Assembly: GCF_014646135.1 (NCBI RefSeq)
Contig: NZ_BMMW01000006.1
Location: 124,001 to 188,000 of the forward strand
DNA: 64,000 nucleotides
Source: Nocardia camponoti
GTDB lineage: Bacteria > Actinomycetota > Actinomycetes > Mycobacteriales > Mycobacteriaceae
Direction: 5' to 3'
Positions 41,607 through 49,526 of this stretch are shown one piece after another. The notes under the pieces were generated by a model. That model ran no database searches. It was given only the letters and a program-made list of their open reading frames with translations, and was not told the DNA's origin. Every line of letters begins with the position of its first letter. The stretch's first letter is position 1. The translations under genes and the position numbers were made by a program.

Positions 41607-41924
41607 ATGGCATGGATCTACCTCGCGATTGCCGTCGTCTTCGAAATCGCGTTCGCCCTCGGTACCAACGCCACTCGCGGATTCACTCGCCTTTGGCCGT
41701 CAGTGTTCACCTTGCTCGCCGCGGCGGGCGGCATCTTCACGCTCTCGCTAGCCCTGCGCACCCTCGACGTCGGGGTTGGCTACACCATCTGGACCGGCCT
41801 TGGCGCGATCGGCACGGTCATCTTGGGCGCGTTGATCTTTCACGAACGCATCACCGTCGCCAAGCTGGTGTCGTTCGGCGCGATCATCGCGGGCGTGATT
41901 GTCCTGCGACTGACGGCAGCCTAA
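41607..41924 (+). CDS. SMR family multidrug efflux protein (second of pair)
   Basis: This 105-residue SMR protein has Glu13 in MAWIYLAIAVVFEIAFAL and GYTIWTGLGAIGTVILG. It is closely similar to its partner. Paired SMR genes often encode antiparallel heterodimers (EbrAB-type). AAGGAG precedes the ATG. A strong bidirectional terminator follows. Confidence 0.92.
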   Translation: MAWIYLAIAVVFEIAFALGTNATRGFTRLWPSVFTLLAAAGGIFTLSLALRTLDVGVGYTIWTGLGAIGTVILGALIFHERITVAKLVSFGAIIAGVIVLRLTAA

Positions 41925-41963
41925 GCCTCAACTGACCCGACTACCTCAGCAGTCCCCGACTAC

Positions 41964-41992
41964 AAAGCCGTGCGAATCGCTCGCACGGCTTT
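41964..41992. terminator. Bidirectional terminator between the SMR pair and hisF
   Basis: A perfect 12-bp stem AAAGCCGTGCGA/TCGCACGGCTTT with a 5-nt loop (ATCGC), flanked by A and T runs on both strands. It serves the convergent SMR and hisF units. Confidence 0.85.
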
Positions 41993-42000
41993 AGTCGTGT

Positions 42001-42798
42001 TTAGCGGACGGTGATCCCGTCAGCCCGCATCGCGTCCTTGACCTGGCCGATCGTGAGATCGCCGAAGTGGAACACACTCGCCGCGAGCACGGCGTCAGCA
42101 CCGGCCTGCACGGCGGGCGGGAAGTGCTCGACCGCGCCAGCGCCGCCGCTCGCGATGACCGGAACCCCGACCGCTGCCCGCACGGCCGCGATCATCCGCA
42201 AGTCAAAGCCCGCTTTCGTGCCGTCAGCGTCCATCGAATTCAACAGAATCTCGCCTACGCCCAGTTCAGCGCCACGAATGGCCCACTCAACCGCGTCAAT
42301 GCCGGTGCCACGCTTGCCGCCGTGGGTGGTGACCTCCCAGCCCGACGGCGTCGCGGGCGACCCTTCCGGCACGGTCCGCGCGTCGACCGACAACACGATG
42401 CACTGCGAACCGAACCGCTGCGACATCTCCGACAGCACCTCAGGCCGTGCGATCGCGGCGGTATTCACCGACACCTTGTCCGCGCCAGCACGCAGCAGGC
42501 GGTCGACGTCTTCGACCGTCCGCACCCCGCCGCCCACGGTCAGCGGGATGAAAATCTGCTCGGCCGTGCGCGTGACGACGTCGAGCATCGTGCCTCGGTC
42601 ACCGGTCGACGCGGTCACGTCGAGGAAGGTGAGTTCGTCGGCACCTTGGGCGTCGTAGGTCGCGGCGAGTTCGACCGGGTCGCCCGCGTCACGCAGGTTT
42701 TGGAAGTTCACGCCTTTCACGACACGACCGGCGTCGACGTCGAGACACGGGATGACGCGAACAGCCAAGGTCGTTGTCGCAGAAGACATTTCGGTCAT
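42001..42798 (-). CDS. hisF: Imidazole glycerol phosphate synthase subunit HisF
   Basis: HisF is the cyclase that combines PRFAR with ammonia delivered by HisH. The 265-residue TIM barrel has the catalytic Asp in IPCLDVDAGRVVKG, a second in IVLSVDARTV, the phosphate site in PVIASGGAGAVE and GVRTVEDVDRLLRAGADKVSVNT. Start ATG 42798 overlaps the impA end by 4 nt. It is the last gene of the hisA-impA-hisF unit. Confidence 0.97.
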   Translation of the reverse strand: MTEMSSATTTLAVRVIPCLDVDAGRVVKGVNFQNLRDAGDPVELAATYDAQGADELTFLDVTASTGDRGTMLDVVTRTAEQIFIPLTVGGGVRTVEDVDRLLRAGADKVSVNTAAIARPEVLSEMSQRFGSQCIVLSVDARTVPEGSPATPSGWEVTTHGGKRGTGIDAVEWAIRGAELGVGEILLNSMDADGTKAGFDLRMIAAVRAAVGVPVIASGGAGAVEHFPPAVQAGADAVLAASVFHFGDLTIGQVKDAMRADGITVR

Positions 42799-43616
42799 CC
42801 TCGTTCCTCATCACTAACCGCGTTGATCATGTCGAGCAATTCATCGTGCACGCCGGGGGCGGCGGCGAGCACCGACCCCGACGTGATGGTCCACGGCAGG
42901 CCAGCCAGGTCGGTCACCACTCCCCCTGCCGCGCGGACAAGCGCGACGCCAGCGGCGTTGTCCCAGGGATGATGCCCGAAAACGACAGCGCCGCCGAGCA
43001 CGCCAGCGGCGGTAAAGCCCAGGTCAATGCCGGTCGCACCATGCATGCGCACCCGCGACGACAGGCGGCTCAGCGCACCGAGCAGGTCGAAGCGGAACTG
43101 GCCGGGGATGCGGCCGGTTGAATCGACATTGAACGCGCCGAACCCGATCGGCGCGTCGGCGAGTTTGGCGGGACGCAGCGGCGGCACCGCGATGCCGTCG
43201 ACGAGCAGGGGCCCGCTCACGATCGCCGAATACCGCAGCCCGAGCATGGGCAGCCACGTCAGCCCGATCACCGGTTCGCCGTCGTGCACGAGCGCGAGCA
43301 GGATGCCCGCCATTGGTGAACCGGAGGAATAGTTGAAGGTGCCGTCGATCGGGTCGAGCACCCACGCGGTGCCGGTGGTCAGCGCCGGGCCGCCGAATTC
43401 CTCGCCATGCACGGGGATACCGGTGCGCTGACGCAGTTCCCCCGAGATGGTGCGTTCGAGCTCAAGATCGAGTTCGGTGGCGAAGTCGTTGCGGCCCTTG
43501 GCAACCGCGCTTGGGGCGCCAACTCCCGCGATGAACCGGGGCACAACCGAGTCGAGCACTTCACTCGCGATGGCGAGCAGATCGGTGAGTTCAGCGGAAG
43601 TCGGCGCGTTATTCAC
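42795..43616 (-). CDS. impA: Inositol monophosphatase family protein (ImpA-like, possible histidinol-phosphatase)
   Basis: This 273-residue phosphatase has the metal-binding motifs FATELDLELERTI, VHGEEFGG and the IMPase signature WVLDPIDGTFNYSSG, plus FGHHPWDNAAG. In mycobacteria impA sits between hisF and hisA as here. Family members hydrolyse inositol phosphate or histidinol phosphate. Because no separate histidinol-phosphatase is visible in the window, a HisN role is plausible. GTG start, 2 nt after the hisA stop. Confidence 0.93.
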   Translation of the reverse strand: MNNAPTSAELTDLLAIASEVLDSVVPRFIAGVGAPSAVAKGRNDFATELDLELERTISGELRQRTGIPVHGEEFGGPALTTGTAWVLDPIDGTFNYSSGSPMAGILLALVHDGEPVIGLTWLPMLGLRYSAIVSGPLLVDGIAVPPLRPAKLADAPIGFGAFNVDSTGRIPGQFRFDLLGALSRLSSRVRMHGATGIDLGFTAAGVLGGAVVFGHHPWDNAAGVALVRAAGGVVTDLAGLPWTITSGSVLAAAPGVHDELLDMINAVSDEERG

Positions 43617-43618
43617 GG

Positions 43619-44350
43619 TCAGCGCACCGCGGCCAAAGCTTCAGGCAAGGTGAAGCGGCCCGCGTAGAGCGCTTTGCCGATGATCGCGCCTTCGACACCT
43701 TCTTCGGCGAGCGCGGCGATCGCGATCAGGTCATCCAGCGCGGAAATGCCGCCGGAGGCGACGACCGGCGAATCGGTCGCGTTGGCGACTTCGCTGAGCA
43801 GTTCAAGGTTGGGACCGGTGAGGGTGCCGTCCTTGCTGACGTCGGTGACGACGTAGCGCGAACACCCGTCGCGTTCGAGGCGCTCAAGCACCTCCCACAG
43901 GTCGCCGCCGTCGCTGACCCAGCCGCGCCCGCGCAGTCGGTAGTCGCCGTCGATCTTGCGCACGTCAAGGCCGACGGCGATCTTGTCGCCGTATTCGCCG
44001 ATCGCCCGCGCGCACCACTCCGGGTTTTCGATCGCGGCGGTGCCGAGGTTCACGCGCGCCGCGCCGGTCGCGAGGGCGGCTTTGAGCGATTCGTCGTCGC
44101 GGATGCCGCCAGACAGTTCGACCTTCACGTCAAGTTCGCCGATCACGCCAGCGAGCAGCTCGCGGTTGGAGCCGCGCCCGAAGGCGGCGTCGAGGTCGAC
44201 AAGGTGGACCCATTCGGCCCCGGCGTGCTGCCAGGAAAGCGCGGCGTCGCGGGGCGACCCGTACCCGGTTTCACTTCCGGCCTCGCCCTGAACAAGGCGA
44301 ACAGCCTCCCCATTGACGACATCGACGGCAGGCAGCAGCACAAGACTCAC
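43619..44350 (-). CDS. hisA: Phosphoribosyl isomerase A (PriA; HisA/TrpF bifunctional type)
   Basis: This 243-residue TIM barrel isomerises ProFAR in histidine synthesis. The sequence is of the actinobacterial PriA type: LLPAVDVVNGEAVRLVQGEAGSET, LVDLDAAFGRGSNRELL, VELSGGIRDDESLKAALATG and VTDVSKDGTLTGPN. PriA also isomerises phosphoribosylanthranilate, replacing TrpF. No trpF exists in the window and trpC is not fused to it. GTG 44350 was chosen with TAGTCT 6 nt upstream. This promoter drives a hisA-impA-hisF unit. Confidence 0.97.
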   Translation of the reverse strand: MSLVLLPAVDVVNGEAVRLVQGEAGSETGYGSPRDAALSWQHAGAEWVHLVDLDAAFGRGSNRELLAGVIGELDVKVELSGGIRDDESLKAALATGAARVNLGTAAIENPEWCARAIGEYGDKIAVGLDVRKIDGDYRLRGRGWVSDGGDLWEVLERLERDGCSRYVVTDVSKDGTLTGPNLELLSEVANATDSPVVASGGISALDDLIAIAALAEEGVEGAIIGKALYAGRFTLPEALAAVR

Positions 44351-44647
44351 CCGCCCAGACTAGTAGGTCGGCTCGCCGCGCCCGGTCACCGCATGAGCGC
44401 GATGAGGTCCGTGTCACGCGACACAGGCTCACCGCATGAGCAACCACGGCATCGCGCTGCGCAACCGTGAGGTCTGGTCACCGCTGACGAGCACGAGTGC
44501 GGACCGTTCGCAGAGGACGATCTAGCTGAGTTACGTCCTGGGCGGACAGTGCCGCAATCCCGTTGAGCGGAAACAGATTTCAGACCGATGAGTCGCGTCG
44601 ATAGGGTTTGCACTGACGCCTGATTTCGTGAATTCGAGGGGAAAACA
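44351..44647. other. 297-bp gap at one edge of the his insertion
   Basis: No gene is supported. The left end holds the hisA promoter; the right end has the AGGGGA ribosome-binding site of the 44648 gene. A short ATG frame at 44434-44526 (about 29 codons) lacks any support. Confidence 0.45.
44357..44362 (-). promoter_or_regulatory. Candidate -10 for leaderless hisA
   Basis: TAGTCT on the minus strand, 6 nt before the GTG start. It gives the hisA-impA-hisF piece its own promoter after being separated from hisH. Confidence 0.55.
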
Positions 44648-45106
44648 ATGTCTCGTTCTGTCCTGCTGAGCAGCCTGCTCGGCTCCGTCGCGGTGGCCGT
44701 CACCGTCGCAGCCCCGCACGCGGCTGCGGCCGCTCCCGAAGCGGCGCGCATCGCGGCCTGCGATTTCGGGCACGAAGTCGGTACCTACGATTACCGCGAC
44801 GACCTCGACGGCTACTTTCAGCGCGTGCTCGACCGCAGTACCGGCAAGTTCCGACAGGAGTTCGCCGATGCGAGCACCGCGTTGAAAGACGCGATGACCG
44901 CGGCGCAGTCGACGTCGTGGGTCGACGGTCTCACCTGCGGCTCCGTGCGCGGCGACTTCCTCTCCGCGGAAATCCTCGTCACGTATACGCAGCGCCGCAC
45001 GAACCACAGCGGCCCAAGCGACCAGCACCTGGTGATCAATGTCTTCCTGAAAAACGAATGGGGTCGTTGGCTTGTCGACGAGCTTGACTCGCCAATGCTC
45101 AAGTGA
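44648..45106 (+). CDS. Secreted Mce-associated-like protein
   Basis: This 152-residue protein has a Sec signal (MSRSVLLSSLLGSVAVAVTVAAPHAAAAA; cleavage near AAAAA-PEA). The mature domain resembles the globular part of Mce-associated proteins: YDYRDDLDGYFQRVLDRSTGKFRQEFADASTALKDAM, followed by beta-strands (SAEILVTYTQ, LVINVFLKNEWGRWLVDELD). Mce-associated proteins normally have a membrane anchor and lie near mce operons, so this free, secreted form away from mce is odd. Function unknown. Confidence 0.8.
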   Translation: MSRSVLLSSLLGSVAVAVTVAAPHAAAAAPEAARIAACDFGHEVGTYDYRDDLDGYFQRVLDRSTGKFRQEFADASTALKDAMTAAQSTSWVDGLTCGSVRGDFLSAEILVTYTQRRTNHSGPSDQHLVINVFLKNEWGRWLVDELDSPMLK

Positions 45107-45225
45107 CACCTCGCGGCGCGCGTGTGCGCGATGCCGCCAGTTAGGGTTCGCGCGGTGGCGTCGGGTTCGGCTCACGTCCGGATCGGCGACAATGGGCGTC
45201 CACGCTGATCGGAGGCACCGCGCAC

Positions 45226-46452
45226 ATGGGCAAGCAGAATCGACGCAAGCGCACCGGGCGCAAAGCGACCGGGGCGCAACTGCCGCTCGACGACGCCCGT
45301 TCGGGGGACGCGAATCGGGTCGCTGACGCGGTCGCCACCGTCGCGTTCACCGCCGCCCAGGGCGACAAAACGATCGTTGACCGCTTCGTTGACGAGGTCG
45401 ACCTGGGCGACCTCAGCGCCGGCGTGACGCTCGCCGCTCAGCGAATCATCAACCGGGCCTTCGATTTTGGCTGGCTGCCTGCCGACATCACCGAAGCCGC
45501 GCGCCGACGCACCAATGACTTCGCGGTCGGCTACCTCATCGACCTCATGGCCGAACATCGCGCGGACTTCCCCGCCGAAACCGTCGACGAACGCTGGCAA
45601 GCCCAACTTGACGACCTCGAAGCCGAGGTCTGGTGGACCGGCTCGCATCCGGTCGCCTGGGCCGCCCGCGACCTGCTAACCAGCGACGAAGCGCTCACCG
45701 CGATCCTGTCGGCACTCGCGCTGCTGATTTCGCTGCCAAGACTGGAACCGATCGTTCCGCTCCCGGGCACGCGGGTGAGCACCGTCGCCCACGAGCACGT
45801 CGACGCGAAAACCCTTGGGCGCGTTCGCGGTTTGCTCGCCAAAGCCGAGTCGACGGAATTCCCCGACGAGGCAGAAACCCTGTCAGCGAAAGCGCAGGAG
45901 TTGATGACGAAGTACGCCATCGACCGCGCGCTCCTAGCGGGAACCCATCCACTCCATCTCCCCGCGGCCCGCCGCATCTGGCTCGACACGCCCTACACGG
46001 ACGCGAAAGCCCTGCTCGTCGACCGAGTTGCCAGCGCCAATCGCGTGCGCGCGGTGTTCCTCGCGGATTGGGGTTTCGTGACCATCGTCGGCGACGACCC
46101 CGACCTCGACGCCGTCGAATTGCTCACCACGTCCCTGCTGGTCCAGGCAACCCGCGCGATGATCGCGAGCGGCGACGCGACCCCCGGCCACGCGCGCTCC
46201 CGCGACTACCGCAAGGCGTTCCTCACCGCATACGCCACCCGCATCGGCGAGCACCTGGCGAAGGCAACAGCGGCAACCGTCGCCGACGCGCCCACCGATT
46301 TACTGCCGGTCTTGGCCGCGACCGAAGCGCGGGTTGAACAGGCGTGCGCCCACTATTTCCCGACGACGGTCGCGCGAAGTTTCACCGTCCGCAGCGCCGA
46401 AGGCTGGCAGGCGGGCACGTCGGCGGCTGACCGCGCGCACATGTCGCATTAG
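45226..46452 (+). CDS. DUF2786 domain-containing protein
   Basis: This 408-residue protein has a basic N-terminus (MGKQNRRKRTGRK). The DUF2786 motif lies at about residues 198-235: LGRVRGLLAKAESTEFPDEAETL, then SAKAQELMTKYAIDRALL. A C-terminal region of about 170 residues follows. DUF2786 occurs in phage-associated and bacterial proteins without known function. GGAGG precedes the ATG. Confidence 0.85.
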   Translation: MGKQNRRKRTGRKATGAQLPLDDARSGDANRVADAVATVAFTAAQGDKTIVDRFVDEVDLGDLSAGVTLAAQRIINRAFDFGWLPADITEAARRRTNDFAVGYLIDLMAEHRADFPAETVDERWQAQLDDLEAEVWWTGSHPVAWAARDLLTSDEALTAILSALALLISLPRLEPIVPLPGTRVSTVAHEHVDAKTLGRVRGLLAKAESTEFPDEAETLSAKAQELMTKYAIDRALLAGTHPLHLPAARRIWLDTPYTDAKALLVDRVASANRVRAVFLADWGFVTIVGDDPDLDAVELLTTSLLVQATRAMIASGDATPGHARSRDYRKAFLTAYATRIGEHLAKATAATVADAPTDLLPVLAATEARVEQACAHYFPTTVARSFTVRSAEGWQAGTSAADRAHMSH

Positions 46453-46492
46453 GCGCCGACCAACAACCGCCTCTCCGGTCGCATCCAGCCAT

Positions 46493-46498
46493 TACGCT
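46493..46498 (+). promoter_or_regulatory. Candidate -10 for a leaderless AraC-family gene
   Basis: TACGCT, 6 nt before the GTG at 46505. Confidence 0.5.
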
Positions 46499-46504
46499 CA
46501 AAGA

Positions 46505-47287
46505 GTGCGGCCCATCATGTCGGAACATCAGCTCGATGCCGGTTGGGAGCTCGCGCGGTCGACGATGTCGATAGCCGGGGTCACGCTCAACGGGTTCCGC
46601 AACCACGGTGCGACAGCGACCGACATGCGCGTCTTCGCTCGGCCCGAGGTCACCATTGTCCTGCAGTTCGGCGAAAGCCAACTGACCGTCGATGGCCCGA
46701 ACCAGCCCAGCGCCACCGGACTAGTTGCCGGGCTCGTTCCCGGTATTCGCCACGTTCAGGCCAAGCATCTCGCGTGCGTCGAAATTCGGATGTCGCCGCT
46801 TGCCGCGTACCGCCTGCTCGGGTCCGCGCCCACCGACCTCGCGGAATCGCTAGTCAGTCCAACCGATATCTGGAGCCGGCCAGCGCTAATCCTGCAGGAG
46901 CAACTCTCCGAAACTTCAACGTGGACAGCCAGATTCGCGCTCGTCACGCGGTTCCTCGGTGCACGCGAAGCAGCCAGGTCTGTCGATGCTGAGGTCGCCG
47001 CGAGTTGGGCGCGCATCACCGCCACGGGCGGTGGAGTCAAGGTGCGCGAATTGGCCGAGCTCACCGGGTGGAGTCGCCAGCGCGTGTGGTCGCGCTTTAC
47101 CGCGCAAGTCGGCGTCACCCCAAAACGGGCGGCGATGATTGTCCGATTTCGGCGGGCGTTCGACCTGATTACCGCCGGTTACCCGCTCGCCGAGGTCGCG
47201 ATGATGTGCGGTTACACCGACCAATCTCACCTGCACCGCGACATGACAGCGTTCGCGGGCACCACCCCCGGCGCGCTCAGCACGTAA
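46505..47287 (+). CDS. AraC family transcriptional regulator
   Basis: This 260-residue protein has an N-terminal sensory beta-rich part (PEVTIVLQFGESQLTVDGPNQ) and C-terminal double HTH: VRELAELTGWSRQRVWSRFTAQVG and the second LAEVAMMCGYTDQSHLHRDMTAFAGTTP. GTG 46505 was chosen for the -10 spacing; ATG 46517 is an alternative (the in-frame frame is open further upstream into the DUF2786 gene). It probably controls the alpha/beta hydrolase gene 46 bp downstream. Confidence 0.88.
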   Translation: MRPIMSEHQLDAGWELARSTMSIAGVTLNGFRNHGATATDMRVFARPEVTIVLQFGESQLTVDGPNQPSATGLVAGLVPGIRHVQAKHLACVEIRMSPLAAYRLLGSAPTDLAESLVSPTDIWSRPALILQEQLSETSTWTARFALVTRFLGAREAARSVDAEVAASWARITATGGGVKVRELAELTGWSRQRVWSRFTAQVGVTPKRAAMIVRFRRAFDLITAGYPLAEVAMMCGYTDQSHLHRDMTAFAGTTPGALST

Positions 47288-47333
47288 ACATTCGTCCAAG
47301 ACACGAGCCGCCCTCCCCGCGAACAATGCCAAC

Positions 47334-48284
47334 ATGAGCAATGCCAAGCAGCTTGAGAGCCGGATTCGCGCCATCGAACAACGCGTCGCCGCAGCCAACG
47401 GACTCACCATCACCGAAGCGCTAATCGACCTGAGCGGACCCATCGTTCGCGTACTGACAACGGGCACCGGCGACACCCTCGTACACATAAACGGCATTTC
47501 CGCGCCAGTCATGGGTCTCGCCCCGTTGATCGCGGAACTCCCCGGATTCCGCCACGTCCTCGTCGATCTCCCGGGGCACAGCCTCGCCCCGCCCTACGAC
47601 TGGCAGGGTCGATCTGTCCGCGAACTCGCCGTCGACGTGGTGACGGGAACTCTCGACGCCCTCAACGTCACATCCGCCGCGTTTGTCGGCAGTTCGCTCG
47701 GCGGGTTGTTCACGCTGTGGACGATGCTCGACGCACCTGCCCGCGTGACGCGAGCCGCGATCGTCGCCACCCCGGCCACCGCATTACCCGGTACCCGCGT
47801 GATTCCCGAGTTCACGTCGCTCACGTCGCCGGTCAGAGGCCGAATCGACCAAAGTCTCATGCGATTGCCGTCACCGCGTTCGGTCGCGCGGCTCGCGCTG
47901 ACCGGTGCAATCGGCAAGACGGCAGCGCGGGCGATGTCCGACGACATGCTCGACCTGCACCGCCTGCCGTTGCGCTTGCCCGGTCAGGCCGCGTCCTACC
48001 GAGCTTTGCTGTGCCGACTTCTTGACGGCGGTGCCCCGCGGCCCGAAAACATCCTCACCGACGAGGAACTCGCTCAGCTCGCCGCGCCATCTCTGTTCGT
48101 GTGGGGCAACGACGATGTCTTCTGCTCACCCGAGCAGGCAGAACCATCCGTGGCGAAGATCCCGAGCGCGAAACTCGTCGCGATCCAAGGCGGCCACGCG
48201 CCCTGGTTCGACGACGCCGCTAGCTGCGCGGTGCCCGTCCGCGCGTTCTTGGCGGACAACTCAATTCGCGCTGCCCAAGCCTGA
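47334..48284 (+). CDS. Alpha/beta hydrolase
   Basis: This 316-residue alpha/beta-fold hydrolase has the nucleophile elbow VGSSLGGL (Ser), acid Asp in LFVWGNDDVF and catalytic His in GGHAPWFDD. The oxyanion region is NGISAPVMG rather than the usual HGxx. The N-terminus LESRIRAIEQRVAAANG looks like a helical extension. Substrate unknown. The transcript with the AraC gene is likely. The gene ends 1 bp before hisH on the other strand. Confidence 0.88.
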   Translation: MSNAKQLESRIRAIEQRVAAANGLTITEALIDLSGPIVRVLTTGTGDTLVHINGISAPVMGLAPLIAELPGFRHVLVDLPGHSLAPPYDWQGRSVRELAVDVVTGTLDALNVTSAAFVGSSLGGLFTLWTMLDAPARVTRAAIVATPATALPGTRVIPEFTSLTSPVRGRIDQSLMRLPSPRSVARLALTGAIGKTAARAMSDDMLDLHRLPLRLPGQAASYRALLCRLLDGGAPRPENILTDEELAQLAAPSLFVWGNDDVFCSPEQAEPSVAKIPSAKLVAIQGGHAPWFDDAASCAVPVRAFLADNSIRAAQA

Positions 48285-48285
48285 T

Positions 48286-48915
48286 CTACAGCGACTCAAT
48301 CCAGTTGCGCAGCAGTTGCGCGCCCGCATCCCCCGACTTTTCCGGGTGGAACTGCGTCGCCGACAACGGGCCGTTCTCGACTGCCGCCAAAAACGGCACG
48401 CCGTGTTCGGCCCACGTCAGTTTCGGGGGCGCGATGTGGGGGCTTTCGGGGAGTTCCCACTGCTGCGCGGCGTACGAATGCACGAAGTAGAAACGGGTGT
48501 CGGCGTCCATGCCCGCGAAAAGTGTGCTGTCAGCGGGGGTTTTCACCGTGTTCCAGCCCATGTGCGGCAGGATCGGCGCGTCCAGTTGCGCGACCGTGCC
48601 CGGCCATTCGCCGCAACCCTCGGTTTCGATACCGAACTCGACACCACGGTCGAAGAGGATCTGCATACCAACGCAAATGCCAAGCACCGGCCGACCACCA
48701 GCGAGTCGCTGACCAATGATCCGTTCCCCGCGCACCTCGCGCAGGCCAGCCATGCACGCCGCGTACGCGCCAACGCCGGGCACGAGCAGCCCGTCGGCGG
48801 CGAGCGCCTTGTCGAAATCGGCGGTCACCTCAACGTCGGCACCCGCACGAACAAGCGCCCGCTCAGCCGAGTGCAGGTTGCCCGAACCGTAGTCGAGCAG
48901 CACGACCGATTTCAC
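48286..48915 (-). CDS. hisH: Imidazole glycerol phosphate synthase subunit HisH
   Basis: HisH is the glutaminase that supplies ammonia to HisF. The 209-residue class I amidotransferase has nucleophile Cys81 in VLGICVGMQILFD, the His-Glu pair in TQFHPEKSGD and the glycine-rich PGVGAY loop. GTG 48915 overlaps the hisB stop by 4 nt. Its partner hisF lies 5.5 kb away beyond two inserted gene blocks. Confidence 0.96.
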   Translation of the reverse strand: MKSVVLLDYGSGNLHSAERALVRAGADVEVTADFDKALAADGLLVPGVGAYAACMAGLREVRGERIIGQRLAGGRPVLGICVGMQILFDRGVEFGIETEGCGEWPGTVAQLDAPILPHMGWNTVKTPADSTLFAGMDADTRFYFVHSYAAQQWELPESPHIAPPKLTWAEHGVPFLAAVENGPLSATQFHPEKSGDAGAQLLRNWIESL

Positions 48916-49526
48916 AGCACGCCCTTCGTCGACGGCACGCCGCTGACGCGCGGGTCAAGTTCGACAGCCGTGCGCAAAGCCCTTGCGACAGCCTTGAATT
49001 CGGCTTCGGTGATGTGGTGCTGATCGCGCCCGTAGAGCACCCGGACGTGCAACGCGATGCGCGCGTTCTGCGCGATCGACTCGAACACGTGCTTGTTCAG
49101 CACCGTCGAATACGAAGCGCCAGGTCCCGCGCTCGGAATGATGGTGTGCACCAAGTGTTCTGGCTCGCCAACGAAAACGCAGTATGGCCGCCCCGACACG
49201 TCGACAGCCGCGTGCGCGAGCGTCTCATCCATCGGAATGTAAGCGTCACCGAACCGGCGAATGCCCTTCTTGTCGCCGAGCGCTTGGGCGAGTGCCTGGC
49301 CGAGCACGATCGCGGTGTCTTCGACGGTGTGGTGGGCTTCGATGTCGATGTCGCCTTCGGCACGCACGGTCAGGTCGAAGCTGGCGTGCGCGCCAAGCGC
49401 GGTGAGCATGTGGTCGTAAAACGGCACGCCCGTGCTGATCTCGGTTTTGCCGGTGCCGTCAAGATCGAGTTCGACAACGATCGACGATTCCTTGGTCACG
49501 CGTTCAATGCGCGCGGTTCTGCTCAT
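48912..49526 (-). CDS. hisB: Imidazoleglycerol-phosphate dehydratase
   Basis: HisB dehydrates IGP. The 204-residue product has the manganese-binding motifs HHTVEDTAI and HHITEAEFKA plus MDETLAHAAVDVSGRPY. ATG 49526 is set by the ATGA overlap with the hisC stop and by family length; the frame continues to 49682 inside hisC. It lacks the fused histidinol-phosphatase domain found in E. coli HisB. Confidence 0.97.
   Translation of the reverse strand: MSRTARIERVTKESSIVVELDLDGTGKTEISTGVPFYDHMLTALGAHASFDLTVRAEGDIDIEAHHTVEDTAIVLGQALAQALGDKKGIRRFGDAYIPMDETLAHAAVDVSGRPYCVFVGEPEHLVHTIIPSAGPGASYSTVLNKHVFESIAQNARIALHVRVLYGRDQHHITEAEFKAVARALRTAVELDPRVSGVPSTKGVL

Noticed and set aside
44434..44526. 29-codon frame upstream of the secreted-protein gene
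   Set aside because: It has no ribosome-binding site or promoter spacing and ends before the real ribosome-binding site of the next gene.
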